Below are positions 33,668 to 43,988 of a stretch of 64,000 nt of DNA, one piece after another. The translations under genes and the position numbers were made by a program. The stretch's first letter is position 1, and every line of letters begins with the position of its first letter. Source of the stretch: Agrypnia vestita (taxonomy: Eukaryota > Arthropoda > Insecta > Trichoptera > Phryganeidae); contig JADDOH010024970.1 of NCBI GenBank assembly GCA_016648135.1, positions 21,253 to 85,252 on the forward strand, given 5' to 3'. The notes under the pieces are model-generated. The model did no database searches and was not told the origin of the DNA. It saw only the letters and a program-made list of their open reading frames with translations.

Positions 33668-33755
33668 TGTCAGATTTATGACAAAATTATGAGTGGAAAA
33701 TGTTGAAGCAATAATGTCCTAATTTGACACATGAAATTCACTATAGATATATATT
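33668..33755 (+). repeat. Direct repeat, partner at 34556-34640
   Basis: The segment with aaattatgagt, gaaaatgttgaagcaataat and gtcctaatttgaca is repeated at 34556-34640, 888 bases downstream. It distantly resembles the outer arm of the fold-back family. Confidence 0.6.
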
Positions 33756-33764
33756 CGTTTTATA

Positions 33765-33797
33765 GAAATGAATATATAGATATATATTCATTTCTAG
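33765..33797. repeat. AT-rich hairpin
   Basis: gaaatgaatatata and tatatattcatttc face each other around gata. Function unknown. Confidence 0.6.
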
Positions 33798-34084
33798 GTT
33801 AGAATATGGCTCAAGATAAGAATACGTTTTTGAAAATGATTACCTGGCAAACAGTGTTAATTTGATAACTGATTCACTACCTTGAACTATTTATAATATT
33901 AACAATGCGTATTTATGTATTTTTTATTTTATCAAAATATTAATTTAAAAGCTCAACTCTGGCTTACAATTTTTTTATTTTTTAAAAATATTTTTCTGAT
34001 AACTATAATGACTCGGCTTATCATCCGATTTCGGCTTGATGTCGAGATACAGGACACCCTGTACATATATAGAACTTTACAATT

Positions 34085-34225
34085 GAATTGGTGAACTCTG
34101 CTTTGTGTAGAATGATCGCTTAAGTCAGCTCATACAGGTTGTAAGTACTGGGCCATCATATAAAAATACATCCACAAATGTTTATCATATTCAGAGCTTC
34201 GTCTCTATACAACTTCTATAATGTG
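34085..34225 (-). repeat. Dispersed ~130-bp repeat W, inverted copy
   Basis: Contains gaattggtgaactctgc, gatcgcttaagtcagctcat and gagcttcgtctc, the reverse complement of the repeat seen at 50215-50365 and duplicated at 47740-48030. Confidence 0.5.
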
Positions 34226-34555
34226 TCTTAATTAAGATCCGATCTATTCTGAAAATTTAAAAATCATTTTTTATACTCAATCTTTAACTTTGCAGTCGAG
34301 GATTCATAAAATATTGTTCAGTGGTGAAAAACTTTTAACTAAGATCTTTATGCGAGTTTAACTAACTTCTCCTCTCAGAGCAAACATTTAAAACGCTGGG
34401 GGTACTTAAACTTTTTAACCATAAGTGCTAGCAAGACGTGATAATGTTATATGTGATATTTGAAGGAATTTAGTGAAATATCTTAGTATTTAAATAAAAA
34501 GATTTTATTATAAGATTCTGATTGTCTGTTGTAAAGGCGCACATAATACTTTACA

Positions 34556-34866
34556 GGTAGATTTATGCCAAAATTATGAGTAGAAAATGTTGAAGCAATA
34601 ATGTCCTAATTTGACAGATGGAATTCACCATAGAAAAGAAAAATATAATGCACACAAAAAGTGTTGGGTTGAATAAAAAAAAAGTCATTTCTGCAAGTGA
34701 CGTGCGCGCAGTTCTCGCGTCATATTGGACCTTTCGAAGAAACACGCTTTTATATGAAAAATTTACTTGTCCATTACGAAAAACTCGCAGATATATTGAT
34801 GACTCAAAATTCACAGTTAGGGACGAGTTTTTCCTCGACTTGACTAGATCTATGGAACAAATTTGA
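34556..34866 (+). other. Direct-repeat copy followed by an unassigned ORF
   Basis: 34556-34640 is the second copy of the direct repeat at 33668. An ATG-initiated frame of 82 codons (34618-34866) begins inside it, is rich in Arg and Lys, and has no motif I recognise. It is probably spurious. Confidence 0.3.
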
Positions 34867-35009
34867 TGGACGCAAACAAGTGAGATAAATTATGAATTGA
34901 CATGATGTTGGATACGAAGTTACGGATGACGGATATCTTGTAAAACGTTGGACTATCGCATAGGTATGTAATTTATATCTGTATTCGTGAAATATAAGCA
35001 GTCTAATGG

Positions 35010-35620
35010 TCTGTAGTAGTGATGGGTCTGCTCTGTACTCACTACTACAATGTAGTACTACATTACATTGAAGTGCACACTTCACACGTTTTGAAGTGTA
35101 GCGCATACCACAAACTACAAACACTTATACACAAGTTATTGAAAGTATGTACTTCAAATAGTACACTTCATTTCAAAGCGAACACTACAAAGTACACACA
35201 CTTCAAAGTTATCGAAAGTATGAGAAACATACTTTAAATAGTACATTTTTAACGTGAAATTTTTGGGAAGTTAATGTAGCTAAACGAAGAAATATCTGGA
35301 AACTGTAACAACCCCCCCCCATGGTTCGAAATTTTTTTGTTTTTTTTTTAAGGTTGCCAAATGTTAATTTGAAGAAAATATCGTCATTTATTTTAAATAT
35401 TTTTCCCGTTGAACATTTTTTTTAGCTCGCCAAATTACTTCATTTCTTCATTTCATTACTTCACATCATTTACTTCACTTCATTTCGTAGTACTACAATT
35501 ACTTCACTTCATGTAGTTTTTACTACAATTGTAGTATACACTTTGTAGTCTGCAAACTGGTGAACGTGTGTGTGTTGTAGTCTTCATTTTGAAATGTAGT
35601 TTTTCCCTTCGCTAGTCAGT
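35010..35620. repeat. Possible non-autonomous hAT-like element
   Basis: Starts with tagtgatgggtctgctc, resembling the CAGTGATGGG ends of hAT elements. It is filled with short facing motifs (acttca/tgaagt, tactaca/tgtagta), as in hAT subterminal regions. The opposite end (about 35600-35630, taggcatgtgctgg) pairs poorly and no 8-bp target duplication was identified, so the assignment is weak. Confidence 0.3.
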
Positions 35621-36019
35621 AGGCATGTGCTGGAGTGTACAATATATTCATAAAATATTATAATATGTGGGGTATAAAAGACAGAAATATCCAAAAAACT
35701 AAAACATGTTTGAACCGGTTGTTTTGAAGCGGTCACCGGGGATTACTATTTTAAAATGCCCCGAATTCTATATTTTATGTATCTTGCCCTTCCAAAATTA
35801 TGATTCCTTTAAATTCTTGAATTCAGTTCATTATAAATTGGTAATCCTTGATGACTACATTATTTTTTTAGTTATATATATATATATATATATGAAGCAT
35901 TCGTTTGCTTTAATATAAATCGCTAAAATGATTTAAAAAAAATTTCGTTCAAATTTATCAGTTATTTCATTTATAAGAGATCATTTCATCTGACTTTTAT
36001 TGAAGCGAATTAATTTACA

Positions 36020-36195
36020 GTTGTATTTTTAATATTCACTTCAAAGTGACCCAGCTACAGTAGCGAAACACATCGCAAAACACCCAGGCTTGAGTAAATC
36101 GTACAGTTTTATTGTGACCCCACCGGGAATCTAGAACCGAACCCTCGGTGTGAGAAGTCAGTGTCATACCCACTGGGCTACGAAGGCCGCCAAAG
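36020..36195 (-). repeat. tRNA-derived SINE-B, minus copy
   Basis: On the minus strand: gtagcccagtgggtatgaca (A-box-like), cttctcacaccgagggttcg (B box), then gtcac and a body with caagcctgggtgttttg and tttcgctactgtagctggg. The same order occurs at 61912-62040. An insertion of ctaga splits the B-box arm. Confidence 0.65.
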
Positions 36196-36609
36196 ATTCC
36201 TCTCCAAGCACAAGAGTAGATAAGTATATATCTTTAAGGATATGTGCAGTGACAAAATGTATGTATTTATCTAAAGTTTTAATGGAGTAAAAAAATTATT
36301 AAACTGTGCATAATGTATTATTAAACAAATAAATACTAGGGCATTGTTGATTGAATATTTTCGACCCACAATTTAGGTGTAAATATTTCTGGAAGTATTC
36401 TTAAAATGACACAAACTAAATTACTTAATATATTAATAAATTTCCAAAACAACGACGATGTTTATTTAAATTTAAAAAAATACTTAATTTTGAACTGACT
36501 CATTAAATGTCATTTTTTTCAATAATATTACAAAGTAAATGATTATCTTTAATTTATTAAAATTGTTGCAAATTCTGTCATTTTGTTTTTTTAATAGACT
36601 TTTTTGGTA

Positions 36610-37085
36610 TTAATTATTTATTTATTTATTTATTTATTTAATGTTTATGGAAGACCAACAGCACAAAAAAAAAAGCATAGAAAACATTGATACAATATAG
36701 ATGGCCAATTACAGGTCTCCACATTTAGAAATATATTAATTAGATAGAAAGAAAGAATAAAAAATTTAAGCAAACAGAAATATGTCAGAAATGATAAACA
36801 TTTATGATATACTAAGGCATATTAATTATATAGAAAGAAAGAATAAAACATTTAAACAAACAGAAATATGTCAGTGATGATAAATATTTATGATATACTA
36901 AGGCATATTAATTATATAGAAAGAAAGAATAAAAAATTTAAACAAACAGAAATATGTCAGTAATGATAAATATTTATGATATACTAACGCATATTAATTA
37001 TATAGAAAGAAAGAAAAAAAAAATTAAACAAACTGAAATATGTCAGTAATGATAAATATTTATGATATACTAAGGCATATTATAA
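36610..37085 (-). repeat. 86-bp array, inverted copy
   Basis: Begins (in plus-strand order) with tttatttattta and tggaagaccaacagcac, then gtctccacattt, then at least four 86-base units with tgataaatatttatgatata and ttatatagaaagaaagaa. It is the reverse complement of 18060-18690, including the non-repetitive tail. Confidence 0.8.
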
Positions 37086-37109
37086 GTAAATAATTTATTG
37101 AATTGGCGT

Positions 37110-37350
37110 TAACTTTGTGGAATGACATTATAATTATATATAAATAAATAGATTACTTGTCTAAGACCACTAATGAGTTTAAGATGATTACACAACTAGT
37201 TTCGACAACTACCGATGTTGTCATCAACGGGTGATGATTTAAAATCAGTTTAAATCATCACCCGTTGATGACAACATCGGTAGTTGTCGAAACTAGTTGT
37301 GTAATCATCTTAAACTCATTAGTGGTCTTAGACAAGTATATAATTATAAG
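37110..37350. repeat. Long palindrome, Penelope-type terminus
   Basis: The half at 37155-37235 (ctaagaccactaatgag... to ...atcaacgggtgatgattt) is followed by an almost exact reverse complement to 37340. Each half contains tgatgacaacatcggtag and ttgtcgaaactag, that is, TGATGA, a stem and GAAAC, resembling the Penelope terminal module seen at 39790, 40965 and 57800. Confidence 0.65.
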
Positions 37351-37973
37351 TAAATAATGTCGATTCTTTTAATTTATTCAAGTAAAAAGTAGTTAACTAT
37401 CTAAAAAAGGTTGAAAAACAAACCACAGATTTTTTTTTAGAAAATATCCGTATTTAAAATACATGGAACCAGATGAATTAATTTTAATTTCTGTTATGTC
37501 TCCATACAAAAGTGTGAAAAAACGCAATATGCGAAAAAATTGTGATTTTTACTCGCTTTGCCAGATGATCGTCTCAGTGTAAGCTTTATGTTGAAGAATT
37601 TTATTTTTCTTTAAGAATTTGTTACTTTATTTTTTATATTATTTATTATATTTGGCTTTTTTAAATTTTATCTCTTTTAGTTAAATTTATATTACTTTCA
37701 CGGAGGTTTATTATCACTGGTTTGCACGGCATAATCCAGGAACATGGTCCCACGGATTATATAACAGATCCGGCTGAAAAAAGAATTTCTCGATGTAATT
37801 GAATGTTTTGATTACAAAATTAAAAAAAATTGACGCTTAAAAAATAAGGAAAAAAATTACATTTTTAGTTTCGAAAATTGTACCATATATTTCGAATGTC
37901 AGTCACTATTTTAACAACCGTAGAAAAAGTATACTGATGAAAAAGAGCAAACCATTAAAGGAAAAAAAATATT

Positions 37974-38270
37974 ATGCATTCTTTTGATCTCTTTCTCTCT
38001 CTCTTTAAATTGTTTCCAGTACCAAAAGCAGATGATATTTGCAAGCAAGTTTCCATATTAAAAATATGCAAAGAAAGAAACCTTACAGAAAACCAAGAAT
38101 ATTTTAAACTTATGAGAAATGGAAATCAATTTATAATGACTAAATGTAAAACAACCCAAATGCAGCATCACTATATTTATAAAGTCATTAATTACTATAA
38201 TAACTTACCTATCGAGATACGATGCATCAGTAACCCTTCAAAGCAAATCAAAAAAATTAAAATATCCTAA
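37974..38270 (+). pseudogene. CR1/Jockey-like LINE C-terminal fragment
   Basis: The frame ends with TQMQHHYIYKVINYYNNLPI, the terminal block also seen at 5558-5995 and 26319-26588. The upstream part (VSILKICKERNLTEN) fits the same region. It is a short, 5'-truncated copy followed by AT-rich sequence to ~38570. Confidence 0.5.
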
Positions 38271-38572
38271 AATCAAACTTAAATTCATAAATAATTTAAA
38301 CATATAGCTTTTTTCAAAATAACTCCAATACTTTCATTATCAACTTATCTTTTTTACCGTATTAATAAATAACTTGTATGTACTACCTATAAATTATAAT
38401 AAGAACTGTGGCTCCCTCAGCAGACTCAAGAGATTCTCTTCACTGATGAGGTCTTACATGACTATAAAGTATTTAAAAAAATTATTAATCTAATATGTAA
38501 ATATATAAGAACTGTATTTGTACTATATATTAAATTAATAAAAAAAAATAAAATTCAATTTTATTGTTTCAC

Positions 38573-38860
38573 GGTTTGTTGGCAAGGCAGTCGTGGGGGC
38601 GTTCCGCGGGTTTGTGCGCCGCGAATACTCGCCTGCTACGGGCCATCAGGGTTTTAACTCGTTGTATTGTGGTTTGGTGACAAGGCAGTCGTGGGGGCGT
38701 TCCACGGGTTTGTGCCCCCGAATGCTCGCCTGCTACGGCCCGTCAGGGTTTTAATTTGTTGCATTATGGTTTGGTGGCAAGGCAGTCGTGGGGGCGTTCC
38801 ACAGGTTTGGGCATGCGTACACTCGCCTGCTACAGCCTTCAGAGTTCAATGTTGTTGTTT
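38573..38860 (+). repeat. GC-rich 98-bp tandem repeat, three units
   Basis: Units start at 38573, 38671 and 38768 with ggtttgktgrcaaggcagtc and share gtgggggcgttcc, ggtttg, ctcgcctgctac and cagggtttta. The period of 97-98 is not a multiple of three, so a repeated protein is unlikely. It is conspicuously GC-rich against an AT-rich background and sits directly after an aaaaaaaataaaa tail. Confidence 0.85.
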
Positions 38861-39442
38861 ATGATTCAAATATTTATCCATAGATGAGTGTAAAAATCTT
38901 ATTAAAAATAAAAATAGATCATTTGACACATGAAAATCACGAAGGTTTAATGTGTAATATTTTATTTAATACGTATTATTCAAGCGTCAATTATCTTTAA
39001 TTTTGTAATCAGGACATTTAGTTACATCGAGAACTACTTATTTTCAGATGGACCTGTTTTGTAACCCGTGAGACCATTATCTTGGATTTAGCCATTTGAG
39101 CTATCACAATGATCATATGTGTTTAAGTAATAACTTGACATTATACACTAAAATAAATAAATACAAAATATTCTTTTAAAAATTGGTGAAAATTAGTAAG
39201 TTTCACACACATCTTCATTTATTCGTGCATGTCCAAATTTCAATTTTAAGCTAATATTTCCGCTCTTTTGATTATATTTTACAATATAACTCCAGTAATA
39301 ACAATTATGTTGTCCTGAAAAAATTACTACTTATTATGTTACTTTTGATATAGTACCTTATTCTACATTATTTTGAGTTTCATTAATTAACAGACATTTT
39401 TTCGGAGACAGCGAAGTAAAATACATTCTCGAATAAAAAAAA

Positions 39443-39673
39443 CAGACAACTAGAAATTTTAAAACTAAGATAAGAGAGCATGAATTGTATTTAAGAAATA
39501 AAAATTATTTGGAATTTTCTAACCACTTGTTGGAAACTAGCCACACTTTTAATAAAGATAGATCTAAATTTAAATACACTAATATCAACAAATTTTTCTA
39601 ATTTTCCGCCCTAGAAACTTTAGAAATAATCAAAAAATTAAATTCAAATATTAACATCGTTAAAAAAGTGTAA
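39443..39673 (+). pseudogene. Penelope-type endonuclease fragment B
   Basis: In one frame: TTRNFKTKIREHELYL, EFSNHLLETSHTFNKD and, after a stop, SALETLEIIKKLN, ending at the TAA at 39671-39673. The order TxRNFxxRxxEH - HLxExxHTF - LExLEI parallels fragment A at 19750-20040. It has an in-frame stop and no upstream YIG. Confidence 0.6.
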
Positions 39674-39787
39674 GTCACCATTATTAACCATGTTCCCTCC
39701 CTCGCCCCTCCCACTCCACAAATCACCCCCTCCTCCTAAAAACACCTAATACAGTACTTTCACATTTTAGATTAGCTTAAATAACGC

Positions 39788-39830
39788 TCGTTAATGACAC
39801 GGACGTGTCGAAACCGGTAGCGTAAATTCT
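39788..39830 (+). ncRNA. Hammerhead-like module 3' of Penelope fragment B
   Basis: TTAATGACACG, a GA loop, then CGTGTCGAAACCGGTAGC: a 6-bp stem (GACACG/CGTGTC) followed by GAAAC. The expected CTGATGA is altered to TTAATGA. Its position downstream of the endonuclease fragment matches that at 57800. Confidence 0.3.
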
Positions 39831-40349
39831 ACATTGTGAACAACAAATTTTACATTGTGAGTTTAAACTCTTTAATAATGTCTGAAAGAAATTGTCACAT
39901 TGTAAGTGCCCAAGAAATACAAAAAAAAAACATAACTGCTTACCCCTTCGGAAAAGGTGCGGTGCTGTGGCCGGAATATACCGGATAGCTTTATGCCTGG
40001 AAGACCGCCCAGAACCGGGGCTACCGGAAAAATAAATATGTCCGCCCCCGTGCTGAATCAAATGTAAATTTAATCAGCGCACATGTGTTAATAATTCATA
40101 AACACCCTGTAGGCGGCACCCCAACTCCACCCCTGAAATTTTCTTTCACTGAGACTCTGAAATATTACAGTGAGCGAAATTTCACGTTTTGCACGACGGT
40201 GTTATCTGGAATTGTTTTTGTGTAAATTAATTAATTAAATTTTGAATGAAGATATCCAACGACAAATAATAACCTTTTGCGGGTGTATCGAAACTCTGCG
40301 TTGGGTACGGAAAATCTCCTAGAAGTCAACACTTGGCAGAAAATAAAAA

Positions 40350-40770
40350 AAACGAGCGAGCCTAACAGCAGTCGCATATGATGTGTAACGTTTGACATCT
40401 CACAATTAAAAAAATCAAAGCAGCGACAGAAATTAACTTCAAAATTTGAAAAGCTAAATACCGAAATATTTATTCGAATACTTATTCATTATTACTCACT
40501 AGCATTTTTTATCAATGATCTGCACTTTTCTCAGACACTTATTATTATGAAAAATTCATTTATAAATACATCTGCATTAAAAAATATATATTTATTAATT
40601 AGTAAATACAAGTAAAGAAAATGTATGTGCATTTAAATATTATATTTTGCCGCACTGTGAACTGTCATTAAAGAATTTTGGCGATGTCGATAATACTTTG
40701 TTGTCATGACAGCTGTGATAAAGTTATCAAATAAATATTTGACATATTAATGTATAAACTTTTAATGTCG
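40350..40770 (+). repeat. Dispersed repeat X, uninterrupted copy
   Basis: Contains aacgagcgagcc, tatgatgtgtaacg, ttgacatctcacaatt, ttattaattagtaaataca and gaaaatgtatgtgcatt, the reverse complement of the sequences on either side of mariner copy 1. The join attagtaaatacaag at 40598-40612 is the empty insertion site. Confidence 0.75.
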
Positions 40771-40899
40771 TTTCTTTATCAACAGAGTAACACAAGAAGG
40801 TTTATTTTGTTTAATTTTGTCAATCTCTCCAAACTTTGAAAGAAAAAAACTTAATATCATTGAAAGATTTGGCAGATACTTCGTGGTGCAACATTATAA

Positions 40900-41300
40900 T
40901 TTCAAATATGTTTTATTATACTTTGTAATACACACACAATATGAGTTATTAAATTACAACTATAGTTTCGAGAGGAGCAGTCCCTCTCATCATCAGGTAT
41001 AGATAATAACTAACTTCAATACAAAATTTATCAATCTAATTGGGTTGGTCAGGGGGTCAGGGGGGCGCGCGGCAGGGAAGGGTATTTTTTTCGCCGAACA
41101 GCTCTAGGAGTGGTGAACTGGACTGAAATGTGATATTATTTATTAATGTGTTTCCAGAATTTAAATTTTTTAGGATTTCAACGGTTTCCAAACTATTCAT
41201 TATCCATGATGGGAGGGACTGCTCCTCTCGAAACTATAGTTGTAATTTAATAACTCATATTGTGTGTGTATTACAAAGTAAAATAAAACATATTTGAAAA
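40900..41300. repeat. Inverted Penelope-type termini
   Basis: The left arm 40901-40997 and right arm 41204-41298 are near-perfect reverse complements (atactttgtaatacacaca, aaattacaactatagtttcg). They enclose about 200 bases with a G-rich patch (gggggcgcgcggc near 41060). Both arms carry the CTGATGA-stem-GAAAC module or its decayed form. Confidence 0.7.
40965..40997 (-). ncRNA. Hammerhead-like core motif
   Basis: On the minus strand CCTGATGA, T, then a stem GAGAGG/CCTCTC, then GAAAC. All conserved hammerhead core positions CTGATGA and GAAA are present. The partner at 41204-41234 (plus) has lost the CTGA part. Confidence 0.45.
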
Positions 41301-41745
41301 AAACTTATATTATACATTTATTGTTGACAATGGTTGGCACCATCTGACGGCCAAATGTATCAAAACGCGTGCTCATTGGTCAAATGAAGTTGCGCGCACA
41401 TCCCCGACTTCTTATTTGTTACAAAATTCCGTCCATTTTCGCGAAATCTGTAGTTGTGTCAAACAAATAATAGTTCTAATTTTCAAAAAATATATAAATA
41501 TTTACTTATGTATAATAAAAATTAATAATAAACAAAAATAAAAAATTAGATGGTACGCAGTTGTATCGATCAAGGATAGTAAAATTACCTGGCTCCCTGG
41601 TAATTTTGAAATAAATAATAAATTTAAAATAAAAATAATCATTTAAGTAAGACTGTCGTTCAGATTCAAGAAACATCACAAAATCGTACTTTTCATAAAA
41701 TAAGGATTACTTTATTATTATGTGTCCATCTATGTAGAGGATAGA

Positions 41746-41990
41746 AAGCCAAAGGGGCGTTAGTGATTATTTTCAATTTTACAGGAGAGCGAAATAAAGT
41801 TTGTCAGTCTGATTCTGTCAATGTTTCTTTTATTGTTAAACGATTTCCTTATTTGTTATTATTAAACACACATGGAAGTCTTAAATAAATTTTTTTGTTC
41901 AAAAATTCGAAAATTCGGAAAAATTAAAAAAAAAAATTTGACAAAACATTCGAAATAATCACAAATACCCTTTTGGCTTTCTCCCCTCGT
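41746..41990. repeat. MITE-like element with ~30-bp inverted ends
   Basis: gaaagccaaaggggcgttag and, at the other end, the complement gaaagccaaaagggtatttg, each continuing into gtgattattt. About 245 bases, non-coding. The target duplication is unclear. Confidence 0.5.
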
Positions 41991-42434
41991 TATGTTGATA
42001 ACTTATTGTCTAACAACATCTTAATAAATTAAATGACTTAATGCGTCGCGAAAATAAAATTCGCGAGGAAACTTCGGAACTTTAAAGAAACGTCTTCCAA
42101 GGGATTGCTTCGCAATGCACCGTCGAATAATTTGAAAAGTTTATTTTATTTAAAGTACCATTCTTACATTGTCAAAGTAAATAACAGGCGGAGTTGCCAT
42201 TTATTATAATGACGGAGCGGTGAGTGCAACCAGCGCGCGGGGGACATACATATTTGCATTCTTACTTAGTTACAGCGGCTGAACACATTTTGTGTATTGG
42301 TGAAACGGAAGCAGAGCAATGCTCGCGTAACTTCAATCTTAAAAAAAAAACCATAAAAACCAAGTATTTACAATACTCCCTTTCTCGCTTTCACGTTTCG
42401 TGTCCACCGTATGCTTCGGAATCTCCGTACAACT

Positions 42435-42640
42435 TGTATGAAAAAAACATTAAAAATTAGAAAAATCCGAAATTATACTATAATAATTATTTTTTAACGA
42501 AAATTTGACAGATCTTCTTGATCGTCTGCTTGCGAAGTTTCAGCTTGATTGGATCACGGGAAAAGGGTTAAAAATCGATCCAAAGTTTTTTCGTCAAGCA
42601 AGCAGACGCCACGAGTTAATATAAAGGGAGTAATGAAAAA
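42435..42640 (+). repeat. Dispersed repeat X, tail copy
   Basis: Shares tccgaaattatactata, tgattggatcacgggaaaag, aaaatcgatccaaag and aagcagacgccacgagtt with the reverse complement of 14700-14910, and with 49545-49680. Confidence 0.6.
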
Positions 42641-42814
42641 CATTAACTATGGAGTAATGGGGAATGTATTAGGTCAGACCTGCAAGTATAGAAATAACTA
42701 CATCTTGTTTTCGTTTTGAGCCAACTCTACGGGGTTATGATGTTATATGTAAGTTAATTTTAATTTTTTATTTTAATTAAAGAGACATATACAGAGACGT
42801 CGAAAACCATCACT

Positions 42815-43097
42815 CTTGGCACTATAACCTTTGGTGGGTCTGGGCCTCCTCAATAATCTTCCTCCACTCATCTCGGTCTAGTGCCAGCTCTCTCCAGTTC
42901 CGAAGCTCTAACGCAGAGATGTCTTTGAGGACGTTGTCATTCCATCTTAATTTTGGCCTTCCTAAGCTCCTTCGCCCTATTGGCCTTGAGTTCAGCAGGG
43001 ACTTTGGTGCTTGATGCTCGGATATTCTCTCCACATGACCCAGCCACCAAAGTCTTCCCAGTTTTATAAATTTTGACGTGACGTCGATAATATACAT
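42815..43097 (-). pseudogene. LINE C-terminal fragment (RTE/Jockey-like)
   Basis: In-frame: GRLWWLGHVERISEHQAPK, RRSLGRPKLRWNDNVLKD, NWRELALDRDEWRKIIEEA. This matches the conserved tail of LINE ORF2 proteins (LRWxGHVxRM...GRPxxRWxDxVxxDL...A.DRxxWR). The frame is intact over 91 codons but the rest of the element is missing. A second copy lies at 46228-46505. Confidence 0.75.
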
Positions 43098-43508
43098 ATT
43101 AAATACAAGAAAAAAAATGGTTCTGTCAACTCTCCAATTTAATTATAGCAGCATATGGTTGTAAAAAATATAAATGTTAGTTAATTAAAATAATAAACAA
43201 TCAAAAAGAGGTCCTTTCATAGACACAAAAAAAACACTTTTCATACTTTGGAATTTTTATTTTCAAATCAACGAAAAACGTAAAAATTTCTTGCAAATTT
43301 AAATCATTATAACTTTAATAATATTGAATATTTCTTAATTCGCTAAGTACGGATTCTAGATAATGAAGTATACTTATACGTATTAAAAAATATATTATGC
43401 TTACATATATATATTCACTAAGACTATATTGCGCCGCTTAGGACACTAATAACGATTTTTTTGGCCGCGGCGTGTCGATTAATGCTTATATTTTCTTAAT
43501 TATTGTAA

Positions 43509-43790
43509 ACTAGCTGTGCCGCGTGGCTTCGCACGCGTAGACGTACACTGCTAGAACATTCTCCTTCCAAAACTTTCAAGAAATTTATCGAATGTACAGG
43601 AACCTTCTAGACACACCAACACATTCCGCCACTCAGCACTAAGAACCTTATAGAATTTTAGGGAATTTTCTTGAACCTTTTCCTTCCAGAACTTTCTAGA
43701 GCAGGTTTTTCCGGAACTTTCTAGACTCACCGACACAGTCAGCACGCCTTTTTTTAAACAATCTGAAGCACTTGCGGTCTTCCCATAACA
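43509..43790 (+). repeat. Repeat beginning ctagctgtgccgcgtggc
   Basis: The opening resembles the starts at 59426 (ctagctgttagtacccggcg) and 62632 (ctagctacaacccg). Inside are two imperfect copies of a ~110-base unit around ggaacctttctagac and caccracacakt (about 43590 and 43712). Confidence 0.4.
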
Positions 43791-43799
43791 AAACAATGT

Positions 43800-43956
43800 G
43801 CAAGTAAGCACATTTTCGTCACCCACTCCCACCCACGCACAGCCACCCCCACCAAACTCGCATATTTTCGATGTGACACCAACGGCTATCCACTACCATA
43901 ACCATCAGCTGGTTGTGGAGAAAACTTGGCGGATAGGGAAACACGGGTTTCTTTTT

Positions 43957-43988
<32 letters not shown>

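Noticed and set aside
38667..38864. 65-codon ORF in the GC-rich tandem repeat
   Set aside because: The period of about 98 is not a multiple of three, so successive units are read in different frames.
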